This document shows, in pieces, positions 6,753 through 14,310 of a DNA stretch of 15,211 nucleotides (position 1 is its first letter; every line of letters starts with the position of its first letter). The stretch is from an uncultured Clostridia bacterium (lineage in GTDB: Bacteria; Bacillota; Clostridia; Christensenellales; Borkfalkiaceae): assembly GCA_934271245.1 (NCBI GenBank), contig CAKQQY010000036.1, positions 1 through 15,211 on the forward strand, in the 5' to 3' direction. A model generated the notes under the pieces. That model made no database searches. It saw only the letters and a program-made list of their open reading frames with translations, and was not told where the DNA came from. A program made the position numbers and the translations under genes.

Positions 6753-7562
6753 TTAAAACCTGTCCCCCAACTTCTTTACCAGCCTATTCAAAAAATTGTA
6801 ATTCCTTTTTCTTAAGAACGTCAGAGTTTTTTTACTTTTTTGCACGACTATACTTTCGTTCGACCGTAACGTTCCGACGCAATCCCCATCAACAAAAATA
6901 CCCGCGTCTGTTTTCCCTGTGTTTTCGATTTTTACGACACAATCAGATGAGTAAATTATCGGCTTGGCAAAAATAGAATGAGCGCAGATAGGCACTATAG
7001 AAAACGCTTTTACGTCAGGTGTCAAAACCGCCCCACCGGAAGCAAGAGAATAAGCGGTAGAACCGGTGGGAGTAGAAACGATAACTCCGTCGCCGATAAG
7101 TCTTTCAAGTTTATCTCCGTCAACGTAAACGGTGAGATCTGTAACGATACCGTTTTTACCGTTGCCGCAATTGATTCTTTGAACGGTTATCTCGTTAAGA
7201 GCGTTATACAAAGTTTCTCCGATCTTCAAAGAGCAGCATATTCTTTCGTCTTTTATCAAAACGTTTCTTGCAAAACCGTCTGCAGCAAATTCGGTTTCTT
7301 CTCGTTCAAATTCGGTCAGAAATCCTAATTTACCCGCATTTATGCCTATGATAGGAAGATTACGTTCCAGAGCGTAATCTTTTACGTCTAAAATAGTTCC
7401 GTCGCCACCAACGACAAATAATACGTCACCCTTTTCGGTTCTTTCGTCAAAAGCGGTCACGCATTTTGCGCCGATACCGTTTTCTCTTAATCTGCTTAAA
7501 AGTTTTTCCGTATAAACGTTATCGGGGTCCTTATATTTATTTGTATAAATCAAAGCCGTCAT
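6753..7562 (-). CDS. nadK: NAD kinase
   Basis: NAD kinase phosphorylates NAD to NADP in the cytoplasm. The 269-residue product has the nucleotide-binding GGDGT motif (52-56), the NE motif (123-124) and the long conserved segment beginning GDGVIVSTPTGSTAYS (157-172), followed by a glycine-rich SGG. The start is ATG with AGGTGAT about 7 nt upstream. It leads the nadK-argR-recN unit, behind a good promoter in the 89-nt gap after tlyA. Length and motifs are standard. Confidence 0.97.
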   Translation of the reverse strand: MTALIYTNKYKDPDNVYTEKLLSRLRENGIGAKCVTAFDERTEKGDVLFVVGGDGTILDVKDYALERNLPIIGINAGKLGFLTEFEREETEFAADGFARNVLIKDERICCSLKIGETLYNALNEITVQRINCGNGKNGIVTDLTVYVDGDKLERLIGDGVIVSTPTGSTAYSLASGGAVLTPDVKAFSIVPICAHSIFAKPIIYSSDCVVKIENTGKTDAGIFVDGDCVGTLRSNESIVVQKSKKTLTFLRKRNYNFLNRLVKKLGDRF

Positions 7563-7579
7563 CTAATCACCTATTTTGA

Positions 7580-7608
7580 ATAATACCACGTTTTAAACTG
7601 TTTTACAA
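7580..7608 (-). promoter_or_regulatory. Sigma-A-type promoter for nadK-argR-recN
   Basis: TTGTAA (7608-7603), a 17-nt spacer and TATTAT (7585-7580) fit the vegetative consensus. TGG just before the -10 gives an extended -10 element. Transcription would start near 7573, leaving a short leader that carries the AGGTGAT ribosome binding site. It is the best promoter match in the window. Confidence 0.7.
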
Positions 7609-7651
7609 TACAATATTGAATAAAAAAACGAATAATTTTTATAGTTTTCAC

Positions 7652-8377
7652 TTAATTGTCCACAGAAAGCAACAATAGGTACTCTATATTTTTCCCTTCT
7701 TTTATCGGCGCTTCGGTAAGATTTAAAGGTTTTAAACCGATATTTTTCGCAAATAAAACAACGTCGTTTACTACGGTGTTTCTTGCTTTTTCGTCCGAAA
7801 CTATGCCGTTTTTAAATTTCCTTTTTTCTCCCATTTCGAATTGCGGTTTTATCAGAATAATCATTCGCCCCGCTTCTTTTAACAAAGTCTTAAAAACGGG
7901 TAAGACCGCTTTTTCAGAAATAAAACTCAAATCGGCGACAATCAAATCGATTTCATCTTGAAAGTCTTCTTTTTTTAAGAATTTTGCATTTTTCGTTAAT
8001 TCTACGACTTTAGGATTGCATTTTAATTTTTCGCTTAGCAATTCGTCATTCAAATCCACCGAGTAGACTTTCTCTGCGCCGTTTTGCAATAAACAATCGG
8101 TGAAACCGCCTGTGCTTGCGCCTACATCGGCGCACACAAGTCCTTTTACCGAAAAATCAAAATCTTTTAACGCTTTATAAAGTTTATACCCGCCAACCGA
8201 AACGAAATTGTTTTCGCTAACAATTTCAATATCGCAATTCGATTCGCCATTAACTAAAAACGACGGCTTTAAAATCTTTACGCCGTTTAAATAAACTTCA
8301 CCGCGCAAAATCGCTTCCGCCGCTTTATTTCTCGATTGAAAATACCCGTTCGTATAAAGAAAAATATCTAACCGCAT
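7652..8377 (-). CDS. tlyA: TlyA-family rRNA 2'-O-methyltransferase (YqxC)
   Basis: TlyA proteins methylate ribose 2'-hydroxyls of rRNA in mycobacteria; in Bacillota the homologue is YqxC and its target is less certain. The 241-residue product has an N-terminal S4 RNA-binding domain (1-60) and an FtsJ-like SAM domain. Motif I is DVGASTGGFTD (84-94), with ADLSFIS (148-154) and a KPQFE segment (177-181) further on. I chose the ATG at 8377 (MRLDIF), which matches the family N-terminus, over a TTG at 8401 that lies inside the preceding terminator. A terminator ends about 11 nt upstream, so expression depends on read-through or on a promoter inside ispA. The usual upstream partner dxs is absent. 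Confidence 0.93.
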   Translation of the reverse strand: MRLDIFLYTNGYFQSRNKAAEAILRGEVYLNGVKILKPSFLVNGESNCDIEIVSENNFVSVGGYKLYKALKDFDFSVKGLVCADVGASTGGFTDCLLQNGAEKVYSVDLNDELLSEKLKCNPKVVELTKNAKFLKKEDFQDEIDLIVADLSFISEKAVLPVFKTLLKEAGRMIILIKPQFEMGEKRKFKNGIVSDEKARNTVVNDVVLFAKNIGLKPLNLTEAPIKEGKNIEYLLLLSVDN

Positions 8378-8388
8378 ATTTCTTTTAC

Positions 8389-8415
8389 AAAAAAAACACA
8401 ATCGCTTGTGTTTTT
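8389..8415 (-). terminator. Terminator or attenuator between ispA and tlyA
   Basis: A 10-bp perfect stem, AAAAACACAA (8415-8406) with TTGTGTTTTT (8401-8392), is closed by the stable tetraloop GCGA. A run of eight T (8396-8389) follows and partly overlaps the stem. It starts inside the ispA stop codon and ends 11 nt before the tlyA ATG. By structure it is a good terminator. Confidence 0.75.
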
Positions 8416-9316
8416 AATGTTTCCTTTTATAAATAGATTCCGTAAAAGCCGTTAAAAATCCGTTGCTATCGATTTTAAGCAAAATCTCTTTGCACTCTTC
8501 ATAATAACGCAACGCAAGTTGCTTTGCACCGTCTAACCCGTAAACGGATACGGAAGTAAGTTTATCGTCTTTTTTATCTTTACCGCAGGTTTTACCCATT
8601 TCGGCAAAATTGCTTTCTTCGTCCAGAATATCGTCGGTTATCTGGAATAAGAAACCGAGATTACGACCGAAATCGTTAAGTTCCCGATAATATTTACCGC
8701 CCGAAAGAGTCGACGCAACGAGAATCGGCGCCTGAATCATTTTAGCCGTCTTGTTCTCAATAATATAATCCAACGTGTTTTTTAAAGAATCTTTATCGAT
8801 TGAACGGTTTGCAGACAAATCAACCGCTTGTCCGCCGACCATACCGTTAATTCCCGCGCATTCGAATATTATTTTTGCCGCTTTTATTGCTCGCAACGAA
8901 TCAATTTTCCCAAAGTTACGAGATATTGCGGACAAAACGTTTTCCGAAGCCAAAGTTAAAAGTCCATCGCCTGCAAGAATTCCTAACGCTTCTCCGTATT
9001 TTTTATGTGTTGATAGCTTTCCCCTTCTATAATCGTCATTATCCATCGCAGGAAGATCGTCGTGCACAAGCGAATAGGAATGTATCATTTCTACGGAAAC
9101 AGCGTAATCGACGGCGACGCCTATATCCACGCCAAGCATATCAGCCGTAGCCATACACAAAACGGGTCTGACGCGTTTTCCGCCGCCTAAAACGGCGTAT
9201 TCCACCGCGCTCGACAAAGTGTTTGTATATTCCGATTTTGCCCCTATAACGGCTTGCTTCAATCTGCTTTCAAACAAATCAAGATAACCGTTGTATTTGT
9301 CTTTATAATTTTCCAC
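8414..9316 (-). CDS. ispA: Polyprenyl (farnesyl) diphosphate synthase
   Basis: This enzyme condenses isopentenyl diphosphate with allylic diphosphates, most likely to farnesyl diphosphate for undecaprenyl and other isoprenoids. The 300-residue product has GGGKRVRP (44-51), the first aspartate-rich motif DDLPAMD (86-92) followed by RRGK (97-100), GGQAVDL (161-167) and the second aspartate-rich motif DDILD (228-232). I favour the GTG at 9316, which has AAAGG about 9 nt upstream; a TTG at 9334 would add six residues and use bases that look like that ribosome binding site. The gene overlaps folD by 14 nt. In Bacillus xseA and xseB lie between folD and ispA; here they are missing. Chain length (C15 or C20) is not certain from motifs alone. 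Confidence 0.93.
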   Translation of the reverse strand: MENYKDKYNGYLDLFESRLKQAVIGAKSEYTNTLSSAVEYAVLGGGKRVRPVLCMATADMLGVDIGVAVDYAVSVEMIHSYSLVHDDLPAMDNDDYRRGKLSTHKKYGEALGILAGDGLLTLASENVLSAISRNFGKIDSLRAIKAAKIIFECAGINGMVGGQAVDLSANRSIDKDSLKNTLDYIIENKTAKMIQAPILVASTLSGGKYYRELNDFGRNLGFLFQITDDILDEESNFAEMGKTCGKDKKDDKLTSVSVYGLDGAKQLALRYYEECKEILLKIDSNGFLTAFTESIYKRKH

Positions 9317-10160
9317 TTCTTCTTTCCTTTGCAAGCATCAAGGTGTTTTTCATGAGCATTGCAATAGTCATAGGCCCGACTCCGCCGGGAACGGGGGTAA
9401 TATAGGACGCTTTCTTTTCAACTTCTTCAAAGCAAACGTCACCCTTTAACCCGTTTTCTGTTCTGTTTATTCCGACGTCGATAACGACAACTCCGTCTTT
9501 AACCATATCGCCGCGCAAAAACTCGGGTTTCCCTATCGCGCAAACTACTATATCCGCTTCCGAAGTAATAGCGGAAAGATTAACGGTTTTACTGTGACAA
9601 ATCGTTACCGTGCAATTTTCTTTCAATAGTAACAAAGAAACGGGCTTACCGACTATGTTGCTTCGGCCGATAACTACGGAGCGTTTCCCTTCGGTTTTTA
9701 TCCCGTAACTTTTTATCAGTTCTATAATACCTGCGGGGGTACACGGCGAAACCGTTTCGTTCCCTATAAGGATTTTGCCTAAGTTTACAGGTAAAAAGCA
9801 ATCCACGTCTTTTTCTTGCGGTATTTTGCTCAAAACAGCCGCTTCGTCGATACCTTTAGGTAAAGGAAGTTGAACCAAAATTCCGTCGATATCGTCGTTT
9901 TCCGCAAGAGTTTTTACTTGTTCTTCGATCTCGGTTTGGGTAGAACTTTCAGGCATACAAACCGTAACGGATTTTATCCCTACGTATTCGCACGCATTCG
10001 CTTTATTTCTGACGTAAATTTTCGATGCGGGATTTTCCCCTACGATTAAAACGGCGAGACAAATTTCTTTATTATTGTTTTTTCGATATTCTGCAATTTC
10101 TTTCTTTACTTCGTCTTTTATGCGCGAAGAAACGGCTTTACCGTCAATTATAACAGCCAT
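9303..10160 (-). CDS. folD: Methylenetetrahydrofolate dehydrogenase / cyclohydrolase FolD
   Basis: FolD is bifunctional: it oxidises 5,10-methylene-THF to 5,10-methenyl-THF with NAD(P) and hydrolyses that to 10-formyl-THF. The 285-residue product has the catalytic segment PASKIYVRNK (44-53) with Tyr-49 and Lys-53, and DGILVQLPLP (92-101). The Rossmann signature GRSNIVGKP (165-173) and the C-terminal TPVPGGVGPMT (255-265) follow. The start is ATG, 13 nt after the nusB stop codon. The end overlaps ispA. Length and motifs are standard. Confidence 0.97.
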   Translation of the reverse strand: MAVIIDGKAVSSRIKDEVKKEIAEYRKNNNKEICLAVLIVGENPASKIYVRNKANACEYVGIKSVTVCMPESSTQTEIEEQVKTLAENDDIDGILVQLPLPKGIDEAAVLSKIPQEKDVDCFLPVNLGKILIGNETVSPCTPAGIIELIKSYGIKTEGKRSVVIGRSNIVGKPVSLLLLKENCTVTICHSKTVNLSAITSEADIVVCAIGKPEFLRGDMVKDGVVVIDVGINRTENGLKGDVCFEEVEKKASYITPVPGGVGPMTIAMLMKNTLMLAKERRSGKL

Positions 10161-10173
10161 TTTTACTTACCCA

Positions 10174-10578
10174 TTAAAACTTTCTGTCGGTGTTTTTCGC
10201 ATATTCGGCAATAATACCGTTAACGAAATCGGGACTTCTTTCCGTCGAAAACTTAGCCGCAAGTTTTGTCGCTTCGTCAATTATAACGATCGTGGGGGTT
10301 TCGGGGAAATTGTCCATCTCCGCCATACCCATAATTAAAATACATTTATCCGCGGGAAAAATTCTGTTCAATTTGAATTGCTTGGAACTTTCTTCAATAA
10401 CGGCGGAATATTTTTCCGTTCCGGCGACGGAATATTTTAATAATTTATCGGCAAAAGCCGAATCGTCCGCATTAAGCGACGCATCCTTTTTCAAAACGCT
10501 AAAAAGCTCTTCATCTGTAGGATTAAAGAGCTTTGAAAACGTATATTTAAAAACTACTTCTCTGGCAATACTTCTCAT
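10174..10578 (-). CDS. nusB: Transcription antitermination factor NusB
   Basis: NusB binds boxA RNA with NusE (ribosomal protein S10) to support antitermination and processing of rRNA transcripts. The 134-residue, mostly helical product begins with the family pattern RSIAREVVFKYTF (2-14). Its second half has MGMAEM (84-89), the IVIIDEATKLAAKF segment (97-110) and FVNGIIAEYA (118-127), all as in NusB. The ATG is 20 nt after yqhY, with only a weak ribosome binding site. The yqhY-nusB-folD order is the same as in Bacillus. Confidence 0.95.
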   Translation of the reverse strand: MRSIAREVVFKYTFSKLFNPTDEELFSVLKKDASLNADDSAFADKLLKYSVAGTEKYSAVIEESSKQFKLNRIFPADKCILIMGMAEMDNFPETPTIVIIDEATKLAAKFSTERSPDFVNGIIAEYAKNTDRKF

Positions 10579-10598
10579 ATGTTATATCCGTAAAAATT

Positions 10599-11051
10599 TT
10601 ATTGCGCGGTTTTCGCGTCGGTTTCCGTTTCGATATTCCCGTCTTCCTTTTTGGTTTCGGCAGGATCAACGTTCTGTTCGGCATTCTTATCGTCAACGGG
10701 TGCAGGCTGCGATTTATCGTCAAATGAAACGTCGTTTACAAAAACGTTAACCATTTCGACACGATAATCGGTCATAGACTCGATGTTGTATCTTATGCTT
10801 TCCTGAATTTTGAACGCATAATCGGGAACGTTTTGAAGATAGTGTATATCAACCGCCACGTCAACGGTAACGTTGTTTTTGTCGTAAGACACCTTAATCG
10901 GCGTTCTTTTTATCCACGACAGTGTTTTTGGCGACGATAATTCTATATTATCAAGTTCGGAAAGGGATATCCTTACAATATTTTCTATAATATTACTACC
11001 GAAAATTATTTTACCCTTTCTCGAAGTTTGAGTCAGTTTCTTAAATTTCAT
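10599..11051 (-). CDS. yqhY: Asp23/Gls24 family protein (YqhY-like)
   Basis: This belongs to the Asp23 (DUF322) family. YqhY is encoded next to the acetyl-CoA carboxylase and nusB genes in Bacillus and affects fatty acid synthesis, though its molecular role is not settled. The 150-residue product has the Asp23 fold region (about 12-112), ending in EMVNVFVNDV (99-108). An acidic, proline- and glutamate-rich tail (about 113-150) is absent from short family members. The start is ATG with AAAGGG 5 nt upstream. It leads the yqhY-nusB-folD-ispA unit behind an extended -10 promoter. No accBC genes precede it; spoIIIAH does, as in Clostridia that lack accBC at this site. Confidence 0.88.
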   Translation of the reverse strand: MKFKKLTQTSRKGKIIFGSNIIENIVRISLSELDNIELSSPKTLSWIKRTPIKVSYDKNNVTVDVAVDIHYLQNVPDYAFKIQESIRYNIESMTDYRVEMVNVFVNDVSFDDKSQPAPVDDKNAEQNVDPAETKKEDGNIETETDAKTAQ

Positions 11052-11077
11052 ACAAACCCTTTATATTGTTTTTTCCT

Positions 11078-11106
11078 ATTTTACCACAAATAATCGAGTT
11101 TGCATA
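11078..11106 (-). promoter_or_regulatory. Candidate vegetative promoter for yqhY-nusB-folD-ispA
   Basis: TAAAAT (11083-11078) is preceded directly by TGG (11086-11084), an extended -10 element. A weak -35, TATGCA (11106-11101, 3 of 6 consensus bases), lies 17 nt upstream. The site is in the 62-nt gap between spoIIIAH and yqhY, where housekeeping genes need a start independent of the sporulation operon. Confidence 0.5.
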
Positions 11107-11113
11107 GCATTTT

Positions 11114-11593
11114 TTAAGAAATAGGAATAATTTTTACGTTTTCCGGCGAAGCAATGTTTTCTTCCTGAATTATCGTGTAAATTTTAATCGTATCGTCCAA
11201 GGTCAGGTTAGCGGATTTTGCTATTACGTTTACGTTGTCGGAATCTATCCCCATAACAACTACGACGTCTTCGAAACCGTACGCTTTTATCAAACTTTCC
11301 AAAAGCATTTCTCTTTCCGTCATTTTGGTAAGTTCGGTTTTTAAACTAAGCGCTTCTTTTACGTCCGTTTCGGTTGCTTCCGCAGAAGCGATTACGGCGT
11401 CTAACTGCAACAGTTCTTCATTTCTTTTAGTTTGTCTTTCGCTTCTGTATTGGGCGAAATAACTTGCCGAACTAAGCGTTTCGGTTGCTTTGGGATTGAT
11501 TAAATTACCGGTAAAAACAAAGTTTAAAACCGCCGTTACCGCAAGCAAAGCAATCATACTGGACAATACAATAATTTTCTTTTTCTTAGACAT
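11114..11593 (-). CDS. spoIIIAH: Stage III sporulation protein AH
   Basis: SpoIIIAH is made in the mother cell and binds forespore SpoIIQ across the intermembrane space, forming the channel or feeding tube that joins the two cells. The 159-residue product has one N-terminal membrane segment (about 6-28), a charged coiled region (about 45-95) and a C-terminal ring-building (EscJ/YscJ-like) domain (about 88-159). It is shorter than the 218-residue Bacillus protein, mainly in the linker. The ATG has a strong AAGGAG 7 nt upstream. It is the last gene of the spoIIIA operon. Confidence 0.92.
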   Translation of the reverse strand: MSKKKKIIVLSSMIALLAVTAVLNFVFTGNLINPKATETLSSASYFAQYRSERQTKRNEELLQLDAVIASAEATETDVKEALSLKTELTKMTEREMLLESLIKAYGFEDVVVVMGIDSDNVNVIAKSANLTLDDTIKIYTIIQEENIASPENVKIIPIS

Positions 11594-11607
11594 AGTTTTA
11601 CTCCTTT

Positions 11608-12111
11608 TTAATTCATAGATAAAATTTCTATTTTTTCCGGTTTAACGTTTAACAGAGATATCGCCGCCTGCTGTATTTTCGTTATTACGGCAATATTATA
11701 TTGTCCTTCGTAAACAATCAGAACTCCCGTTATATCGGGATACTCTTCCCTTATCGTAAGCGGTTTTCCGTTAATCAAAATAGGCGTTTCTTCTATTTCG
11801 GTAACGCCGTTTACCGTTTTAGTGGTCGTTTTCATTGCCAGAACCGTTTTCATTCCGGATTCTACAGTAATCGCAACCGACGCTTTACCGACGCCTTTCA
11901 CAAGAGAAAGAGATTTCTCGAGTTTTTTCTCTAAGATTTCCACGTACGAACTTTCGTTTGTCACGCTTTCGGTTTTTACGTTACCGGTAAACGTTATCGC
12001 TACGGCAACTACTCCCATTGCAATCAATAGAACGACTATTATTGCTTTATTGAATTTGTTGTTCTTAATTTTATCTAACGCCGAAGCGATTTTTTCATTA
12101 AACTTACTCAT
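11608..12111 (-). CDS. spoIIIAG: Stage III sporulation protein AG
   Basis: SpoIIIAG forms a large ring in the intermembrane space as part of the SpoIIIA-SpoIIQ complex. The 167-residue product has a membrane segment at about 22-42. A ring-building domain follows, containing KGVGKASVAITVESG (72-86), a beta insertion and DITGVLIVYEG-type sequence near 125-135. The insertion in the domain matches the family, while the linker is shorter than in Bacillus (229 residues). Its ATG overlaps the end of spoIIIAF by 8 nt; spoIIIAH starts 14 nt after its stop. Confidence 0.93.
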   Translation of the reverse strand: MSKFNEKIASALDKIKNNKFNKAIIVVLLIAMGVVAVAITFTGNVKTESVTNESSYVEILEKKLEKSLSLVKGVGKASVAITVESGMKTVLAMKTTTKTVNGVTEIEETPILINGKPLTIREEYPDITGVLIVYEGQYNIAVITKIQQAAISLLNVKPEKIEILSMN

Positions 12112-12586
12112 ATAATATTACAACCTTTTCATTTGACACGTTCAGATATTCGGAGATTTGTCCTTTCAACTCATCTATAATATGTATATTAGCGTTTTCG
12201 GAATTTATGACGGTTTTTTCGATTTTTACCGTAACTTTTTCTATAACGAATTTATATCGGTCGTCCACACTATAAGTTATATGCGCGCTTCCGTTGATTT
12301 TAGCCGCTTCGATTAAAGAATTTACTCCGTTTTCGACTCTTTTACCATAAGAACTAAAATATTTATCGGTATAATCGTAATCAACGTTAAATCCGCTGCT
12401 TACGTTTATATCGCCGAAAGAAACGTCGCTTTCAAAAAAAGATTTTATCGGAGATAAAACGCATAGAATCGCCAGGCACGAGAAAACGCTTCTTACAGCG
12501 GCTTTCATCTTACCCTGAGGTAAGACGTTTTCCGAAAAAAAAGATAATAAAATTAAAAAACAAATGGTTAAAATAACGTTTTTCAT
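12104..12586 (-). CDS. spoIIIAF: Stage III sporulation protein AF
   Basis: SpoIIIAF is a mother-cell membrane protein of the SpoIIIA complex with a soluble domain related to the ring-building fold. The 160-residue product has two N-terminal membrane segments (about 4-20 and 30-48) separated by the conserved VLPQGKMK (21-28), then a soluble domain. I chose the ATG at 12586, which overlaps the spoIIIAE stop codon in ATGA, rather than a start at 12661 that would add 25 residues from inside spoIIIAE. No ribosome binding site is visible, which is consistent with coupled translation. Confidence 0.92.
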   Translation of the reverse strand: MKNVILTICFLILLSFFSENVLPQGKMKAAVRSVFSCLAILCVLSPIKSFFESDVSFGDINVSSGFNVDYDYTDKYFSSYGKRVENGVNSLIEAAKINGSAHITYSVDDRYKFVIEKVTVKIEKTVINSENANIHIIDELKGQISEYLNVSNEKVVILYE

Positions 12587-13734
12587 ACTATAAATGCGTT
12601 TGCTGAAAAAATAAGCAGTAATACCGTTAAAAAGAACGAAAAAGCAACCGTAAGCAAGCACGTCGATAAATACGAAACCGATTTTGAAACGTTAGAAATA
12701 AAATTCGTAAATTTGGTATTACCTAAAGTATCTGTAATCGCTGCGGACAATTTAAGTAATAAAGAAAAACAGATAACGTCTATAAGCGGAGAAAGGACGA
12801 TGATAAAAATACAAATTATGACCGATATGCCTACGGCGTTTTTTATTATCACACTTCCCGCCACGACTAAATCCAAACTGTCTTTTATAAAACCGCCTAT
12901 TAGCGGTACGGAATTAGAAACCGCATACCTTGCCGCTTTAACGGAAATACCGTCGTAAGCGGCGGCAGAAATACCTTTTACCGATAAAAAAACACCGTAT
13001 AAAGAAATGATTATTCCTATGGACCATTTTAGAATGCTCGAAAAAAGTTGATTAAACTTATTTATCCTTATATTCCCTGATACTTCCGAAAAACAACTTA
13101 CGATTATCATTATTCCCACTAATGGGAGAAGAACGGCGGAAACGATTTCCGTTATTCCGCCGGACAAGAAAACCAACGCCGGTTTATAAAGCGCCGCAGA
13201 AGTTCCGCCACCCGACGCAATCATTAAAGTTAGTATTATGGGTGACATAATCTCGCATAATTTCCTTAGTGAATATATAGTGTTTTTTATGTTTGTAAAT
13301 AAGTTTGTTGAAACTGATAATATAACGAGTAAAATCGCAAAATAGCAAACAACGTTTAATATGTTATCAATCTCCGACGACAGATATTTCCCTTTTATAA
13401 AATTAAATACGCTGTATACTATTGCTATCAAAATAATATTTATCACCGTAGGCAGATAATCTTTCACTTTACTTAATAAAAGTTGTTTTACGTATTCGGT
13501 AACTCCGTTATAATCAAATTCATATTCCCCTCTTATAAGTTTTCGAATGTTTTCTAAAAGACTACCGCCCCCGCTAATGCGGTTATAAAAATCGTCTAAC
13601 TCGGCTAAATCTACGTCGTCAAGATTTTTTTCGATTGAATCGGATAAATCATCGGCAAATACGGTTTCGGGAAACGAAAAAAACAACGTTGAGCCTATGA
13701 TTAATGCAAAAACGACGATAAATATTTTTTTCAT
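12583..13734 (-). CDS. spoIIIAE: Stage III sporulation protein AE
   Basis: SpoIIIAE is the large polytopic membrane protein of the SpoIIIA complex and is thought to form part of its export core. The 383-residue product starts with a cleavable signal peptide (likely cut after VFA, 25-27), then an acidic periplasmic-side stretch and about eight hydrophobic segments. The family segment SGGGTSAALYKPALVF lies in the middle of the protein. The ATG overlaps the spoIIIAD stop as ATGA, with AAGG about 8 nt upstream. Length is close to the 399 residues of Bacillus. Confidence 0.95.
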   Translation of the reverse strand: MKKIFIVVFALIIGSTLFFSFPETVFADDLSDSIEKNLDDVDLAELDDFYNRISGGGSLLENIRKLIRGEYEFDYNGVTEYVKQLLLSKVKDYLPTVINIILIAIVYSVFNFIKGKYLSSEIDNILNVVCYFAILLVILSVSTNLFTNIKNTIYSLRKLCEIMSPIILTLMIASGGGTSAALYKPALVFLSGGITEIVSAVLLPLVGIMIIVSCFSEVSGNIRINKFNQLFSSILKWSIGIIISLYGVFLSVKGISAAAYDGISVKAARYAVSNSVPLIGGFIKDSLDLVVAGSVIIKNAVGISVIICIFIIVLSPLIDVICFSLLLKLSAAITDTLGNTKFTNFISNVSKSVSYLSTCLLTVAFSFFLTVLLLIFSANAFIV

Positions 13735-14111
13735 ATCATTAACCTTTTTAGTAAGTTAAATACTGCGTAAAATATCGGCAGAGAAGTTGTAAAAATAATT
13801 ATTTTACCAACAAACACCAATTTATCCGAAAGATTTTTTATTCCCATATCTTCTATCGTACTTGCGCCGAATTCCACCAGATACCCTATTGCCGTTACTT
13901 TTAATATTATGGAAAAACTATCTTCCCCTAATCCCGTTAACGAAACGAGTTGTTTAAAAAAATCTACCGTCTGCACCAAGTAATCGAGAGAAAGGAAAAC
14001 AATGATTATTCCCGAACCAACCAAAGCCAAAGGTGCTAACTCGCTGTTTACGCTTTTCAAATAGACTATAGTTATCGCAAACAATATTGCCAGAGAAACT
14101 ATTTTAACCAT
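13731..14111 (-). CDS. spoIIIAD: Stage III sporulation protein AD
   Basis: SpoIIIAD is a small mother-cell membrane protein of the SpoIIIA complex, related to SpoIIIAC. The 126-residue product has about four membrane segments and the family sequence ILKVTAIGYLVEFGAS (69-84), followed by the DMG turn (88-90). The ATG comes one base after the spoIIIAC stop codon and the stop overlaps spoIIIAE as ATGA. Confidence 0.94.
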   Translation of the reverse strand: MVKIVSLAILFAITIVYLKSVNSELAPLALVGSGIIIVFLSLDYLVQTVDFFKQLVSLTGLGEDSFSIILKVTAIGYLVEFGASTIEDMGIKNLSDKLVFVGKIIIFTTSLPIFYAVFNLLKRLMI

Positions 14112-14112
14112 T

Positions 14113-14310
14113 TTAATAGAGATAAAATATATTTTTTATCGTTTCAAACAATTCGCTTATCATATTTATAACGAGCGTCAAAACAATGATTAACCCCGCA
14201 AGCGAAACGAGCGTCGCAATATCATCTCTGTCGCTTTTCTTTAAAACCTGCGTGATTACGGTTATTAAAATTCCTATCGCCGCTATTTTAAATATAATGT
14301 TAATATCCAT
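14113..14310 (-). CDS. spoIIIAC: Stage III sporulation protein AC
   Basis: SpoIIIAC is a very small membrane protein of the SpoIIIA complex. The 65-residue product consists of two membrane segments (about 5-22 and 32-52) around the polar turn KKSDRDD (24-30), as in the family. The ATG directly follows the spoIIIAB stop codon (TAA then ATG with no gap), and only one base separates it from spoIIIAD. Confidence 0.94.
   Translation of the reverse strand: MDINIIFKIAAIGILITVITQVLKKSDRDDIATLVSLAGLIIVLTLVINMISELFETIKNIFYLY

Noticed and set aside
10591..10617. Small GC-rich hairpin at the end of yqhY
   Set aside because: Only a 4-bp CGCG stem, with the T run displaced from it; too weak for a terminator, and nusB follows after 20 nt.
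10190..10750. Plus-strand open frame of 186 codons opposite nusB and yqhY
   Set aside because: It is the longest antisense frame, but it has no recognisable domain and nusB and yqhY have clear family motifs on the other strand.
11087..11115. Terminator after spoIIIAH
   Set aside because: Only a 3-bp TGC/GCA stem is present with no following T run; any end of the spoIIIA transcript is not visible here.
12587..12661. Upstream extension of spoIIIAF by 25 residues
   Set aside because: It lies within spoIIIAE and lacks a start signal; the ATGA overlap at 12583-12586 and the family N-terminus favour the shorter form.
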